The notes under the pieces were generated by a model. The model was given only the letters and a program-made list of their open reading frames with translations, was not told where the DNA came from and did no database searches. Positions 21,406 to 32,862 of a DNA stretch of 64,000 bases are shown in pieces (the stretch's first letter is position 1; each line of letters starts with the position of its first letter). This stretch comes from Cavenderia fasciculata (taxonomy: Eukaryota; Evosea; Eumycetozoa; Acytosteliales; Cavenderiaceae): positions 868,001 to 932,000 of the forward strand of contig NW_004457639.1 in the NCBI RefSeq assembly GCF_000203815.1, read 5' to 3'. The position numbers were made by a program, and so were the translations under genes.

Positions 21406-24400
21406 TTAGATTTGAGCAATCTTTAAAATCTTTCCAAGTCTTTCACAGAGCTTAGCGGCAGATGGTCTCTTTTTCGGGTCCAAATCAAGACAAGAATAAA
21501 CAATTTCGAGTAGGGGTTGGAAGGATGGAGGAAGAGTATTGTTGAGGATGGGAGGTGGAGTACCCTTTAAAATCATTTCAATGGCTTGTAAATGCGAGAA
21601 TTGGTGGTAGGGAGTACGAAGTGTGACAATTTCAAAGACGAGCATGGCGTATGACCAAATATCAGCCTTGATGGTGTATCCGTCTGTATCCTCGGTCGTA
21701 TTAATGTCAAGCACTTCAGGTGCCATATAGATGGGTGACCCGATACAAGTCTTTAGTGTGACACCGCTAGCCAGTACTTTGGACGTGTCAAAGTCGCAGA
21801 CACGGACATTGCTGACACGGTTGTTCTCGTCCATCGAGCACATGATGTTACCGGGCTTGAGATCGCGATGGATGATGGGTGATGGCTTTTGAGTGTGCAA
21901 AAACTCGAGTCCCTTGCCAATCTCGAGTGCCATCCAAATGGCGTCGGCGTATGGGAACGGTGACGTGCGGTTGGCGATAATATCCTTGAGCGAGAAGGGG
22001 TAGTACTCCATAAACAGCCATAGTCGGGGGTCGGGATTGTTGGTCAGTCTGTGACCGAGGTACTTTGCAATGTTTTGGTGACTGAGCTGCTCCATGATGC
22101 TAATCTCGCCGACAAACTGGTCGATGAGGTAGGTCTGCGTGTTTTTGAGCTTGAGCACCTTGACAGCACACGTTAGACCGTCTACAGTACAACGATTGAC
22201 TGTACAACCAGAGCCACCGCTACCTATCGGCTCACAAAGCTTGATTTCAGAGCTTTGGAAATCGATAGCACCTCGTTGGGCCGTCCAGCTAGTCTCATCG
22301 GGACGACGGTTACCAGCCTTTTTACGTTCGATTGCGATGTGGTTTTGGATACTGTTGACCCAATCGTCACGATCACGTATGCTCTCAACACAGAATGTAT
22401 ACGAATCTTTAATTTCGTCACGGCTACCAGAGTCACTTGCTGCGTTGGCCACTGCCGACGATGCCGATGAGATGCCATTGATGATACCATTCAACACATT
22501 GTTGGTGGATGTCTGGCCAACAGGCTCACTCTCATTGACGGTAAAGGTGATTTGGAAGAGTGGTTTATCCTCCAACACAGCATCCGACACTATAGTCACC
22601 TCGGAATCAATCAACCGAATGATTCTCTTGCACATGAATTGTGTCTTTTTCTGCACAGACACTACCATCAAATCATTAAACAAGAATACATATAATTGTT
22701 GTGGTGTTCCCTTTGTAGATTCTGTTAATAATCCTTCTTTAACATATCTTCTATGTGGTTCATTAAGGTTCTAAAGAAAAATTAAAATTAATAAGAAATA
22801 AGTTTAAGTATGTATTTTCCAGGTTTTTCCAAAAATTAATTAATTTCTATTCTATACATACACTATACTTTGAATCTTTGTTTTGAATTAAATGTTCTTG
22901 AATAAATCTAACCTTGTTTTGACTGTCATATTCTCTTGTCTTTTCCTTTACACTTTCAAGAATTGATTTCATTTTAGTTACAGCCTTTTAAATATAAATA
23001 GTAAATAATAAATAGTTAGTTGACTTGACTTGACTTGTTTGATGATTCTAATTTGTTTGTTTGATTGTTTCTAATTTGTTTTTCTTTCTACGTACATCAC
23101 GGAAATAAGTAAAATCAGGATGAGAAACAGGAGTACTCTTCCAAAGATCTGTCAAGGAGATTGTGTATTGTCCAATTCTATTTAAAGGCAATAACAAAAG
23201 ACTTCCTAATCCCGAGAAACTCGAATCCAATCCTTTTTCCTTTTCTTGAATAAATGTTTGGAATCTATGACTATCTTCTTTTAATTTGTTCAATACTGAT
23301 AATGATGTATAGTAATTGGTTACATATGGTGAATATAATTTAAAGTAATCACACTAAATATAAAAAAAGAAAAAGAATTAATTAATAATTTGGTCAAAAA
23401 CTCCTCTGGTTATATAAATAGCTTACAAGTTTAAGGAAAGCTTCACCAAGACCAACATTTGAAGTTTCACTTAATAATTTTTCCAAATCTTCAATGAGAA
23501 GATTACTGGATCCACGGATAACTTGAATCTCGCTAAATACTTGTTTGACTTGAGCAGCAGAGATGAATGGATTGGCCGAATGGTAGGACTCAGCTGATAG
23601 AGGAGTAAGGAACTCATCAATGATAAGATGGAGGTAGGCAAGATACTCCTTTTCAGATTTGAGTATATTGTGTGCTGTAATACGACGACTTTCAATCATT
23701 GTAATGTACTCTTCCTCGGTTAGATTCTGTGTAAAGTCCATCTCAATACCATAGGATCCTGATAGTTGAGTGGTCGTAGTGACAGAGTTTGAACTACCAC
23801 GACGTTTATGTGATGGTTGTTGTATAGCATTAAGTGAATTGGTCGTTGTTAATACTGGTGTGGCAGATGTTGTTGTGTTCACACCACCATTGCTAACAGT
23901 GACATTAATCGAGCTACCGCTGTGTGTATTGATGTTACTATTATTATTATTATTATTATTGGTATTATTGTTATTATTTACAGAGTTGTTGTTTGATAAA
24001 GGTGAAGAGGTTGAGTTGTTAGATGGAGTCGCCGTAACTTGTACAACTGGGGTCGCAGCAGCAGCAGCAGCAGCAGAAGTAGAGATAAATGATGTTGTGG
24101 GATTAGGACTATTTGGAATATTGATACTAACAACTGATTTGGTTTGTGGGAGATCCTTTTTACCAAGTGTGACTGCACGTGGACGCTCTTGTACAGCAGG
24201 TGATGAAGGTGCAATCTTGGGTGACCCCTTGATATCCACTCCGCCGCCGCTACCGACAGAAAGCTGACTACTACTGTTGTTGTTGGTACTACCAGGTTTA
24301 GATGACACCAAGTCATCAGTAGAGGTATCAGTCATTGCAAATGCCAATTGGTTAAATGACAATCTAACATTCTCCATCTTATTGGACAACTTTCCATATT

Positions 24401-25502
24401 TCTGTTTCCAAGCTGTTAGTTCAAGACTCAACTTTCTATTATCCTCTTGCAACGATTTGACCAATAACTTTAATTGATCGTGAGAATACTTTTCGAGAAA
24501 TAGTTCTTTTTTAAGATCCTCGAAAACCACCGTTGAACGAGCTTGGTTTTTAGTGTTGGTACCTGTCGATTGTGTATATTGTTCAGAATAACTTGATGCA
24601 TTGTCATTGACGATACTTGCCGAGCTTGGACTTTTGGTGATTCCAGCTTCGGTGGCAGTCTTTTCTGTTGGGTTATCATGTTGTTGGTGTTGTTGATGTT
24701 GTTGTTGTAATAGGAGATCGGCTGCTTCAGAAAAGTCAGTCATTGTATCGGGGCTATTGACAGAGGCCCTGTTACTAAACGATGCGGGACGAGGTGGTAA
24801 TGGAGGTGGTGGTGTTTTGACACTAGAAGAGGAGGCACCCATATTGCTCAATGAGCCTTGTCGCTCACGTGCATCTTCAAAAAATGTCAACAATGCCTTG
24901 AGTGAGGGTCTACTCACTGGCATGGGGTCGGTTTCTTCAGTGATGCTGCCAGCATACGTAAAATATTTTGCTTGGTGTGGATCCGACATGATATCAACAA
25001 GCAAATTCCTTAAATCAACTATTTGTGATTGTGATCTATTATGAACGTTAACGTTTGTTGAAAGATCGGAAGAAGAAGAAGGTGTTGTTGTTGTTGTTGT
25101 TGTTGGTTGATTTGTAGTTGTTGATGTGGTAGTTGTAATAGTTGTTGTAGGTTTTTGATTTAGTTGATAACTATTTGTACTATTTCTATATATCTGTTGG
25201 TTATTAACAACATAGTTTGTATTTGGAATTGGTGAGGATGAGGAGGGTAATGAAGATCGATTTGGATTTGGATTTGGATTTGGATTTGTATTTGTATTTG
25301 TATTTGAATTTGGAATTGTAGTAATTGGATCATTTTTTGTTATAGTTGTTGTAATAGTTGTTGGTTTAGTATTATTATTTTTGTTGTTGGTTTTACCGAT
25401 AATAGGAGCAGTGAATAATTGTTTTATAGATGAAGAGGAAGATGATGATCCATTTGGTTTTGGGTTTGAATGATTATTATTATTATTTTTAAAGGAAATC
25501 AT
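21406..25502 (-). CDS. kxcA/kxcB-like: RhoGEF (DH-PH) and protein kinase fusion, Kxc type
   Basis: Four exons: 25502-23427, 23353-23096, 22984-22862, 22770-21406; 1273 residues, phases exact. The N-terminal 580 residues are Asn/Thr/Ser-rich, with a Pro-run (PPPPLPPRP) and a short coiled coil (DQLKLLVKSLQEDNRKLSLEL). The DH domain follows (RITAHNILKSEKEYLAYLHLIIDEFLTPL; later LLLLPLNRIGQYTISLTDLWKSTP). Next is a PH domain (RRYVKEGLLTES...LYVFLFNDLMVVS; ending DWVNSIQNHI). The C-terminal kinase has GSGGSGCTVNR, AVKVLKL, IIHRDLKPGNIM, CDFDTSK in place of DFG (DFD) and SPIYMAPEVL. D. discoideum kxcA and kxcB have this same order (kinase and exchange factor for Rac), from memory. It should activate a Rac GTPase at membranes and carry kinase output. 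Which of the two it matches cannot be told here. Confidence 0.88.
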
Positions 25503-26640
25503 TTTTTTTTGGTTAGAGAATTAAAAATAAATATAATATTATTATATGTTAGTGATTTTGTTTGGTTGATTGATTGATACTAAGTAACTATAATTGTTGT
25601 TCTTTATCTAATCTCTGATGAAGGTAGAAATGATGATGATGATCAAGATGATGATTATTTGACAATTGACAAAACAAAACTATCTAAAGATAACAACGGT
25701 ACAACCAACACAACAACAACAACAACAATAACACCACTACACCTAAACTAACCAATCCAATTATTTCAATTTAGTTCACCGTAGTTGTTGTTGTTGTTGC
25801 TCTGCTGCTGTCTATAATATTATAATACCACCACACTACTACTACTACTACTACTACCAACAAAACAACACCCATCACTCAATGATGTTGGTGCAAAAAA
25901 AAGATGGATTCCAAATTGACAAGGGGGTGGTGTGTTGTACTATTATAAGGTGTCTTCCATCATCCTCCCTCTCCTACTTGTGTGGAGATAGGCATAGGGT
26001 ATATATATGTATAATAGTAATAGTAATAATAATAAGTACTTATTATTATTATTACTATATTTGATCTGTGATGTTGAACATTTTTAAGAGGACCAAACAA
26101 ACAAATTAATAGAATGAAGATGATGAACATACCACCAAATAATATTATATCCTTGATTTGTTGTTGTTGTTGCTTATTCCCTTGTTGGTTGACTACTACA
26201 ATTAGTGTATCTGTCTTAAATATTTATATATATAGGGTTGACAACTTAGAGTTATAAAATTAAATCACACAAAAGAAACAACAGTGATCTTTTCCGCCTC
26301 TCCACACAACAAAGAAAAATTAATATCTTTTTTGTTTTTTTTTGAACCAAATTAAGAAACACGTCGACACCTTTCTAAAGAAACACAACCAATTTAAACA
26401 CGAACAGACACAAGTTAGCACCATGGCGTCAAAAGTCTTTTTTGTGGAGGATGGGATTTAGGGGATCAAGTTGATCCAACTAATAAATAAATAAACAATT
26501 AACAATTAACAATTAAATAATTATTAAATATTTGATATTGTTTTAAAGTGTCATTGTGTGAAAGGGGATTATTATTATTAAAGGGTTATGTATTTTTTAA
26601 AGAAGATAGAGTTTTGTTTTGTTTTGTGTTTTGTATGCGT
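25503..26640. other. 1.1-kb spacer, promoter side of the Kxc gene
   Basis: It lies between two minus-strand genes. It holds simple repeats: ACAACA near 25720, CTA repeats at 25838-25857, GTT runs and an AATAAT/TATTATT patch near 26020-26060. Small frames here have no domain or codon bias. No gene is called. Confidence 0.6.
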
Positions 26641-28240
26641 TTATGGCTTGAAACTATTGACCATTTCGACGGCACGAACTGGGACGAGTTCTTTGTAAAC
26701 GTTGGTGTAAAGTTCACCTGGTTCTGGGAATGGAGAGGCGATGGCAAATTCAGCGGCTTCGTCCATTTCGACACGGGCAGCGTCTTCAATGGCGGTGAGT
26801 TCGTCTTCGGTGGCGCATTTGTTGTCGAGGATGAGCTTACGGACGTATTCGATTGGGTCACGGATTTGACGGACATTGTTGACTTCCTCACGAGTACGGT
26901 ATGAGGTACCTGGATCAGACATGGAGTGACCGACGTAACGGTAGGTGTCCATTTCCATGACCAATGGTCCCTTGCCAGCACGGCACCAGTCGGCAGCCCA
27001 CTTACCGGCAGTCTTGACGGCGAGGACGTTCATACCATCGACCTTGATACCTGGAATGTAGTGAGCACGGGTGTAAAAGTCGTCACCGGCAGCGGCACGC
27101 TTTTGGGGGGTACCCATACCGAATTTGTTGTTCTCGCAGATGAAAATGCATGGCAAGTCCCAGAGCTTGGCCATGTTAAAGGCCTCGAAAAGCTGGCCTT
27201 GGTTGGCGGCACCGTCACCATAGTATGTGAGACAGACGTTGCCAGTGTTATTGTACTTTTGGGTAAAGGCAATACCTGCACCGAGTGGACATTGTGCTCC
27301 GACAATACCGTTGCCTCCATAGAAATTACGTGTAAACATGTGCATGCTACCACCCTTGCCCTTGGAGCATCCAGTTGACTTCATCAACAATTCGGCCAAG
27401 ATCTCCTTTGGAGTGGCACCACGAGCCATCATAAAAGTGTGGTCTCTGTATGCTGTAATGACATGATCTTCCTTGGTAATGGCTGCTTCCATACCAGTAC
27501 AAACAGCTTCCTACAAAAAATTGATAATTTACATAATTTAGAAATTTGATGATTCAATTTTCCAATAGTTCTCTTCTTCTTCTTCTTCTTCTCTTCTTCT
27601 CTCTACTTGTTGATATTTCATTTCAACTACTTACTTGACCATTGTACAAATGACAGAAACCTCTGATTAATTTCTTCTTGTAGAGTTGATCGGCAACGGT
27701 TTCGATTCTTCTCATCTTTGTCATATCGGTAAAGAAAGTCATGAGTTCGTCCTTGTTGGTGGTGGTTTGGTTGGCTGGACCATCGCAAAGGTAGGTATCA
27801 AACTTGTTAAACTTTACTTGAATGTCACCAGACTTTGAGGCATAACCTCTCAAGAACTATATAATTCGAAATTAATAAGTATAGTATAGATAATATTGTT
27901 GATTAGTTGATTGTTTAAATTTTCAATCGTCTCTTTCATTCAATAAATATCATCATCATCATCATTTTGTCAGTCGTCTGTCTCTGTTCATCTTGAATAA
28001 TAGTAATCAATAATCTTAATCGAGTGTGTTTCATTCATCAAATGTTGTATTGATGAAGAGGAGGAGGATGAGGAGGTTGTAGTGATTGTACTATGGTTGG
28101 TGGATATCTTGCAAAGACGACTGATAATGATACTATTCTATGTCTCTCTCTCTCTCTCTCCTCTCTACTCTCTACTATTTCTCTCTATAGGACCTTACTT
28201 GAAGTGAAACCTTGCTAACGTTCTTGCTGTATGACAACAT
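26641..28240 (-). CDS. pdhA: Pyruvate dehydrogenase E1 component subunit alpha, mitochondrial
   Basis: Three exons: 28240-28199 (14 codons), 27856-27635, 27510-26641; 377 residues. The N-terminus MLSYSKNVSKVSLQFLRGYASK is a basic mitochondrial targeting sequence. Conserved parts: [65 protein letters not shown], the thiamine diphosphate motif YGDGAANQG...CENN, and the phosphorylation loop VGHSMSDPGTSYRTR with the regulatory serine. It forms the alpha2-beta2 E1 enzyme that decarboxylates pyruvate on ThDP and reductively acetylates lipoyl-E2 in the matrix. The conserved loop implies control by PDH kinase and phosphatase. Its exons are clearly less AT-rich than the flanks, as expected for a highly expressed gene. 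The first intron has a CT repeat at 28143-28162. Confidence 0.97.
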
Positions 28241-28504
28241 GTTTTAATTCTATTTAATTACCAAGACTAACTAGAACTAGTTCAATGCACACAGTACTTC
28301 AAGGGTGCTGGGGAAAGAGTTCAATTGTGTAACAAAAAATTGAAAAAAAAAAAAAAAAAAAAAAAACATCTTGTTTTGATGACGAATGTCCCGTTCCCTT
28401 GCAGTAAGTACTACTATTCATTGTATTAATATTAATATTTATATGTATATTATCTTTGTTTATTTGGTTTATTTGTTTCTCAACAATATCTCTATAGATA
28501 TTTT

Positions 28505-30151
28505 CTAATTCCACCAACTGATACCAAGCTCACTTCCCAAAATCCATTGGTGACATCTAAAAATATAATATAATATATTATAATATAATATATAGTAGAA
28601 GAAAAGAAAGAAAGAAAGAAAGAAAGATTAAAACAATATTCAATTCGGTTGGTTGTTGTTGATGTTTGTATGAACACTTACGAGAATAAATCCATTGCAC
28701 CTGGATATGGAGTAACGTCACCTTGTCTTGTAGCTACTTGTGTTTCAAGGTTGATGGTGTAGAGTGTTTGCAAAGAGTTACTGTGGTGACAGAGCATGAT
28801 GAGATCGGTGAATGGTCGCTCGTGGAAGGTTGTACTACATGGAGTGTTTCCAACCAAGGGAACTGGGAACAACACCTTGGACAGACCCGTTGTAACATCA
28901 TACACAGTGACCGATGCTAGGTATGCAGAGTATCCATAGATCATAGTCTTGCCATCTGATTCGATGATTGGCGATGACGACCAACCAAACGAATTTAGAA
29001 TATTGTTTGTAACCGATCTAATGTATACAGGTGGTCTCTGTGTAATATCGATCTCTACAATTTGATTATATATATCTGCCAATACATAGATACCATCTCT
29101 AGTAACTGCTCCAACTAACCATTCAGTTCCTAATATATATATATAAAAAAAAAAAAAAAAAAAAAGAAAAAGCAAAAGGTTAGGTTAGTTATATTGATTA
29201 CTCCCTATTATAATATATATATATATAATAATTACCAAAGAGTACACCACTTGGGTCACCAAGATCTTCAATGACATCGTATGTTATTGGATCTATTACT
29301 ACGATGGATTGAGCATTGTAGGATGTTAGATCAACATTTTGGATTCCATAGATCACTGTTTCATTGGGATAGAATGACATTGCATCCATACCACGGTCAG
29401 GGTACAATCTAACCACAGTACTCTGTAAATCAAGGGGACTGATTGAAACCATAGTGGTCACAGAGTCTACTCTATGTGTAGCAAACAATGTACCATCACA
29501 TCTTGGATCTACTGATGTTGTTGATGTGGTAGATATATCAGTTGTTGTTGATATATCAGTTGTAGTTGATATATCGGTAGTAGTTGGGATGTCAGTGGTT
29601 GTAGTTGATATATCACCAGTTGTCATGGAGGTGGTAGTAGATATATCACCAGTGGTCATGGATGTAGTAGTTGATACATCACCGGTTGTCATGGTAGTGG
29701 TAGTTGGAAAGGCCGAAGTGGTAGTTATAGTAGAAGTGGTTGGCAAGACACCAGTTGTCATGGATGTGGTTGTTAAAGATCCAGTAGTAGTGGTGGTTGC
29801 ACTAGTTGGACTAACAGATGTTGGAGGAGTGTTTGGAATACAAAGTGGACCTCTTTCCATTTCAATGCATATCTCTCCAGGTTCACATTTAACATCGTCA
29901 CATGTCAAAACTGGAGGTGGAGGAGGTGGAGGTGGAGGTGGATCATCCCTACGACAACTAGCTTTTCCATCCTTCATTTGACAATGTGAGCCAGCTGGAC
30001 ACGACAAGTAATCACAACTAGAACATTTTAAAGCGTTGCCACATTCATCAATTGGTTTGCCACATTCTTTGTTATTTTCCAGCTGGATACTAATGGACAC
30101 TGCTAGAACAAGAACAAAAAAGATAATAGAAACTGATTTAATCTTTACCAT
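28505..30151 (-). CDS. Secreted mucin-like protein with a FOLN-type cysteine domain
   Basis: Three exons: 30151-29236, 29129-28682, 28556-28505; 471 residues. A signal peptide (IKSVSIIFFVLVLAVSISI) is followed by a Cys-rich part (ECGKPIDECGNALKCSSC...CPAGSHC) and a ten-proline run. Then comes CDDVKCEPGEICIEMERGPLC, the follistatin-like FOLN pattern common in dictyostelid surface and spore-coat proteins. Residues about 115-215 are Thr/Ser repeats with units like MTTGDISTTTS and TTTDIS, a likely O-glycosylated stalk. The C-terminal 255 residues hold repeated beta-strand patches (STVVRLYPDRGMDAMSFYP; IYVLADIYNQIVEIDI; TMIYGYSAYLASVTVYD), suggesting a beta-propeller. I infer a secreted or surface adhesion protein; there is no GPI or TM end. 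The splice GTAAGT at 28681 moves the stop into the last exon. Confidence 0.75.
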
Positions 30152-30532
30152 TATTCTCTATATTATATTCATATGTACATTAATTATGTATAGATGAACA
30201 AAAAAATAAGGAGAAGAAGAAGGTTAGGATGGATTCATATATGTGTGGTGGAGAATATTATATCATATCATATTATATTTCACAATGAATGAATGTTTAT
30301 TTATTCCACAATCAAAATCAAATGAATAATGATCATTGTGGTGTGGGTCATCGATTGAAAATCCGCACCAACACAATCAGTGTTTGTTTGGCGTCATTTT
30401 GCCACAACACACATTTCATTTCGATTGTATTGGATTGGATTGGTGGTTGGGTACTACTACTACTTTGAAAGTGAAAATGAAAACACAGGAAGAAGATAAT
30501 CATACTCATGGTAACAACAACAACTCCATCAC
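30152..30532. other. Spacer upstream of the mucin-like gene
   Basis: AT-rich with ATATC and ATTGG patches. It holds the promoter of the mucin-like gene on the minus strand. No gene is seen. Confidence 0.6.
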
Positions 30533-30700
30533 AAATTGGTGTAGATGATTGACTGCTTGTACCAATTGAAACATAATACTTTTAATTTGAAACGGTGTAA
30601 ATTGGAAATAATAGAGTGATTCTAATAAACGATGACAGTATTCTCGTAACACTCTAATCTCATCATTACCCTTGGTATACACTTTGAATACTCTAAATAA
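30533..30700 (-). pseudogene. Inverted fragment of the CDK-like pseudokinase gene
   Basis: On the minus strand it reads the start of exon 2 of the gene at 31620: VFKVYTKGNDEIRVLREY..SLESLYYFQFTPFQIKSIMFQLVQAVNHLHQF, matching 32024-32186 at roughly 85 percent identity by eye. It even keeps the acceptor TTTAG before it. It has no start codon or following exon on this strand. Confidence 0.8.
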
Positions 30701-30733
30701 TAACAAATGAATTAAAAAGAGGAACAACAATAT

Positions 30734-31231
30734 AATCATATCAAACCAACGATTTCATCTGATATTTGGGCGTTGGGAAGACTATTTTATAACTTGTTGG
30801 TCGGTCCACCTTATACTTCACACAGACACTCATTACAAGATGGTGTCTTTCATAGATCAGATATTGGATATTAGTACAGTTTATTTCAATTATTAGGTAC
30901 ACCTACCGAAGAATCATGGCCATCTATCGACTCTTCTCATTTCCAAGTTTTCCCAGGTACCTCTTTAATAGACCTATTACCTCCATCAACAGACCTACTT
31001 GCAATTAATTTATTAAAAGTATGTAAAAAACACCACACTTATATATATATATATATGTATAGACCATTTTTGAGGCACATGACTAACTAACTCAACCTAC
31101 TCTCTATTTATTATTAATAACAAAAAAAAGAATATGTTGGTTTTAAATCCAGATCATAGAATTGATACATTTGCAGCACTGGAACACCCCTACTTTAAAG
31201 ATATTCAAGATTCTCAACCCATAAATTTGTA
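30734..31231 (+). pseudogene. Fragment of the CDK-like pseudokinase gene (C-terminal half)
   Basis: Matches 32396-32831: SDIWALGRLFYNLLVGP, an in-frame TAG after DIGY, YSLFQLLGTPTEESWPSIDSS, GTSLIDLLPPSTDLLAINLLK, the intron, then MLVLNPDHRIDTFAALEHPYFKDI. The stretch equal to 32187-32395 is missing between this piece and the inverted piece next to it. It cannot make a kinase domain. Confidence 0.8.
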
Positions 31232-31619
31232 ATTTTATATGTACCAAATATTGTTTTAAAGAAAGAAAGAAAAAAGGAAGGGTAATTAATTATTTTTTTG
31301 TTTAAATCAAAATTAGTTATTTTTTTTAACCTAAAATAATTATCTAATTATTATTTATTTATATTCAACACATTCGATGAACTTTTGAGAGGTAAGGTAG
31401 ACTGTCTTGTGTATGCTAGGTTGAAATTTGAATGTAAAACAAATATTTTAGATGAGGATAAGGATAAATGATTAATATTTAATTTTTTTTGAGTAACTCC
31501 TCTCTGAACTTCAACCCACAACTTCCCTCATTTTTTTGTTCTTCTATTTATCTAAGTGTTATTAAGTTGGAGAATCACTTTGATGATAATGAAGATGATG
31601 ATGATAGCATAGTATTGTA
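31232..31619. other. Spacer upstream of the pseudokinase gene
   Basis: AT-rich with several T-runs; CTTCAACCCACAACTTCCC lies about 110 bases before the start. No gene is seen. Confidence 0.6.
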
Positions 31620-31643
31620 ATGGAAACTATAGAAGAAGATAAC

Positions 31644-31675
<32 letters not shown>

Positions 31676-32831
31676 CCCCAATTGCAAAGATATTATAAAC
31701 AATGATGGTGAATACTCTAAAAATGACATATATAATGGACTTGGTTTATGTGAATTACTTGGAGAGGGAACATACATAACATCATACAAGTATAGAGTGC
31801 TCAACAAATCCTTGTTCCCGTCGACCTCTTATTATGTAACACTCAACAAAATCAAAGTCAAGTCAAGTACTGCCACCCAAGGTGACAATTATGTTAAAGA
31901 CCTTGTACAAAGATTATATGAATATCAGATTCATTGTAATCATCCTAATATATCAAGGTATGTATCATCATTCATAGAATTATTATTATTATTAAACATT
32001 TATTGAATTGTTAATGTCATTAAAGAGTATTCAAAATATATACCAAGGGTAAACTAAAGATTAGAGTATTTAGAGAATACGGTGAACGTTCATTAGAGTC
32101 ACTCTATGACTACCGATTTACACCGTTACAAATTAAAAGTATTATGTTTCAATTGGTACAAGCAGTCAATCATCTACACCAATTTGACATTGTTCACGGA
32201 TCGATCATATCGAGACGTATACTATTTACTAGTGGAGTTGTTGGTAATATAAACAAAAACATCGATCTGCTACCAATCAAGGTTAAATTGGTTTACAGTC
32301 CATCACCTTCTAAATACACTGGATATGTTGCACCAGAAAAATTGGTAGAATATATCAATGTTGACTATGACGACGATATCAAGTATCAACAAAATAATCA
32401 TATCAAACCAACCATATCATCTGATATTTGGGCATTGGGAAGAATATTTTATAACTTGTTAAATGGACCCTATTACCCTTCACACATACAGTACTCTGAT
32501 ATGGTTGGATATTTGTACAGTTTATTTCAATTATTAGGTACACCTACCAAAGAATCATGGCCATCTATCAACTCTAGTTATTTCCCCATTTTTAAAGGTA
32601 CCTCTTTAATAGACCTATTACCTCCATCAACAGACTTACTTGCAATTAATTTATTAAAAGTATGTAAACACCCACCCAACCTATATGTATACCATTTTTG
32701 AGGCACATGACTAACTCAACCTATTAAAAAAAACCAAAAAGAATATGTTGGTTTTAAATCCAGATCATAGAATTGATACATTTGCAGCACTGGAACACCC
32801 TTACTTTAAAGATATTTTACCTCAACCATAA
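31620..32831 (+). CDS. CDK-like pseudokinase
   Basis: Three exons: 31620-31957, 32026-32659, 32742-32831; 353 residues. An acidic Asn/Asp start is followed by a kinase fold: LCELLGEGTYITSYKYRV (glycine loop), YYVTLNKIKV, QIKSIMFQLVQAVNHLHQFDIVHGSIISRRILF, YVAPEKLVEY, SDIWALGRIFYNLLNG, LFQLLGTPTKESWPS, and LNPDHRIDTFAALEHPYFKDI. The layout is that of CMGC/CDK kinases. The catalytic residues are gone: the VAxK lysine position is Asn, HRDxKxxN reads HGSIISRR, and DFG is missing (KLVYSPSPS). So it should be inactive and may act as a scaffold, or it may be on its way to decay. A rearranged partial copy lies just upstream, and the RdRP-related gene ends 31 bases away, tail to tail. Confidence 0.8.
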
Positions 32832-32862
32832 ATCAATTTCAACTAGTACAACCAAGTTATTA

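Noticed and set aside
26400-26640. Possible extra exon upstream (plus strand) containing ACCATGGCGTC
   Set aside because: The frame from this ATG closes at once and has no match to neighbours.
26548-27378. Long plus-strand frames over pyruvate dehydrogenase
   Set aside because: Antisense shadows of a well-conserved gene with GC-richer codons.
29621-29700. Regularly spaced near-identical units that could look like a CRISPR array
   Set aside because: They are codon repeats of the Thr-rich stalk in the minus-strand secreted protein; spacers are not unique and the host is a eukaryote.
30700-30740. Possible transposon end between the two pseudokinase fragments
   Set aside because: No terminal inverted repeat or target duplication could be found at the junction.
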